Below are positions 12,306 to 12,743 of a stretch of 12,743 nt of DNA, in pieces. A program made the position numbers and the translations under genes. The stretch is from positions 1-12,743 of the forward strand of contig JAEZPW010000059.1 in the NCBI GenBank assembly GCA_023441255.1, given 5' to 3'. Below the pieces are notes generated by a model. It was not told the DNA's origin and did no database searches. It saw nothing but the letters and a program-made list of their open reading frames with translations. Position 1 is the stretch's first letter. Each line of letters begins with the position of its first letter. Source of the DNA: Acidobacteriota bacterium (GTDB taxonomy: Bacteria > Acidobacteriota > Terriglobia > Terriglobales > Acidobacteriaceae).

Positions 12306-12743
12306 CTAACGCGTTCGTTCAACTACCGCAGCGAAGAAACCGTCGCAAGGATGGACGCCCGGAAGTGTTCGGAGATAAGGCCCGCGGGTGAGCGATTCGA
12401 TGCCGTTCCAAGCGAGTTCGCCGGAAGCGGAAAGTTGCCGGAGCAACTCACCAACTTCGAGCACGGCGAGGCCCTCGCGAGTTCGCAGCACGTTCTCGAC
12501 CACCTGTTCGTTCTCCTCCTGCTCGAGCGAGCAGGTCGAATAAATCAGGCGTCCACCCGGCGCCAAGCGGTCTAGCGCGGCTGCGAGGATCGCCATCTGC
12601 CGGCGTTGCAAATCCGCAAGATCGTCCGGCTTGAGCTTCCACTTGATCTCCGGATTACGTGCCAGCGTGCCGGTGCCGGAGCACGGGACATCGGCAAGGA
12701 CGCGCTGGAACTCGCCGACCGCAGGCAACGCGGTCGCATCGGC
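12306..12743 (-). CDS. rsmB: 16S rRNA m5C methyltransferase RsmB, C-terminal part
   Basis: The last 145 residues are in the window, open to the right edge; the stop is TAG (12306-12308). The catalytic half of an RsmB/NOL1/NOP2/Sun-type RNA m5C methyltransferase is visible: motif IV 'VLADVPCSGTGTLARNPEIKW' with the release Cys of PCSG, then 'LQRRQMAILAAALDRLAPGGRLIYSTCSLEQEENEQVV' with the catalytic Cys of TCS (motif VI), and the C-terminal 'LPGVHPCDGFFAAVVER'. The enzyme uses S-adenosylmethionine to methylate C967 of 16S rRNA (E. coli numbering). The closely related RsmF is a possible alternative, but the motif spacing fits RsmB better. The N-terminal NusB-like domain lies off the window. Confidence 0.88.
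   Translation of the reverse strand, partial: ADATALPAVGEFQRVLADVPCSGTGTLARNPEIKWKLKPDDLADLQRRQMAILAAALDRLAPGGRLIYSTCSLEQEENEQVVENVLRTREGLAVLEVGELLRQLSASGELAWNGIESLTRGPYLRTLPGVHPCDGFFAAVVERTR

Overview
The window looks like chromosomal DNA of a GC-rich, free-living bacterium. My best guess is Acidobacteriota (Terriglobia/Koribacter-like). That rests on the mix of protein types (SYLF protein, YtxH plus Lmo0937-type stress proteins, a tiny Lys/Ala-rich basic peptide, DUF3788, an ArsC-like reductase with a CSKC motif) and on short dispersed repeats built around GAATCTGCAATTT. No rRNA gene is present to confirm it, so the assignment is an inference.

Left part (1-3310). A SYLF-domain gene runs in from the left edge. 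A minus-strand pair of very small stress-type membrane protein genes follows (Lmo0937-like, then YtxH-like; the first was found by reading the reverse strand directly). Next comes a decayed stretch holding a DUF3592 membrane protein, the ATP-binding end of a histidine kinase, a frameshifted piece of a YVTN/lactonase-like beta-propeller, a degenerate 3' half of a tRNA-Leu, and the catalytic end of a tyrosine recombinase. All of this lies immediately next to an intact tRNA-Ser(GCT). I read it as the remains of one or more tRNA-associated insertions.

Middle part (3337-6741). Housekeeping genes: tRNA-Ser(GCT), divergent gltX (glutamyl-tRNA synthetase, apparently leaderless), a 17-residue basic peptide gene with a strong ribosome binding site and its own terminator, a MerR-family regulator bracketed by inverted copies of the intergenic repeat, and a small ABM-like dimeric alpha/beta-barrel protein.

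Right part (6864-12743). On the minus strand: an ArsC-like reductase followed by a large secreted alpha/beta hydrolase, and a DUF3788 gene followed by a CoA-binding-domain gene whose terminator hairpin is encoded in its last codons. On the plus strand: an HSL-type (fold-3) esterase and a periplasmic Cu/Zn superoxide dismutase. The C-terminal end of the 16S rRNA m5C methyltransferase RsmB enters convergently from the right edge.

I did not find a convincing new multi-gene system. The leads most worth following are the tRNA-linked graveyard with a one-base-inactivated integrase, a near-perfect orphan sigma-54 promoter, the micro-gene for a polybasic peptide, and the repeat pairs around the MerR gene.
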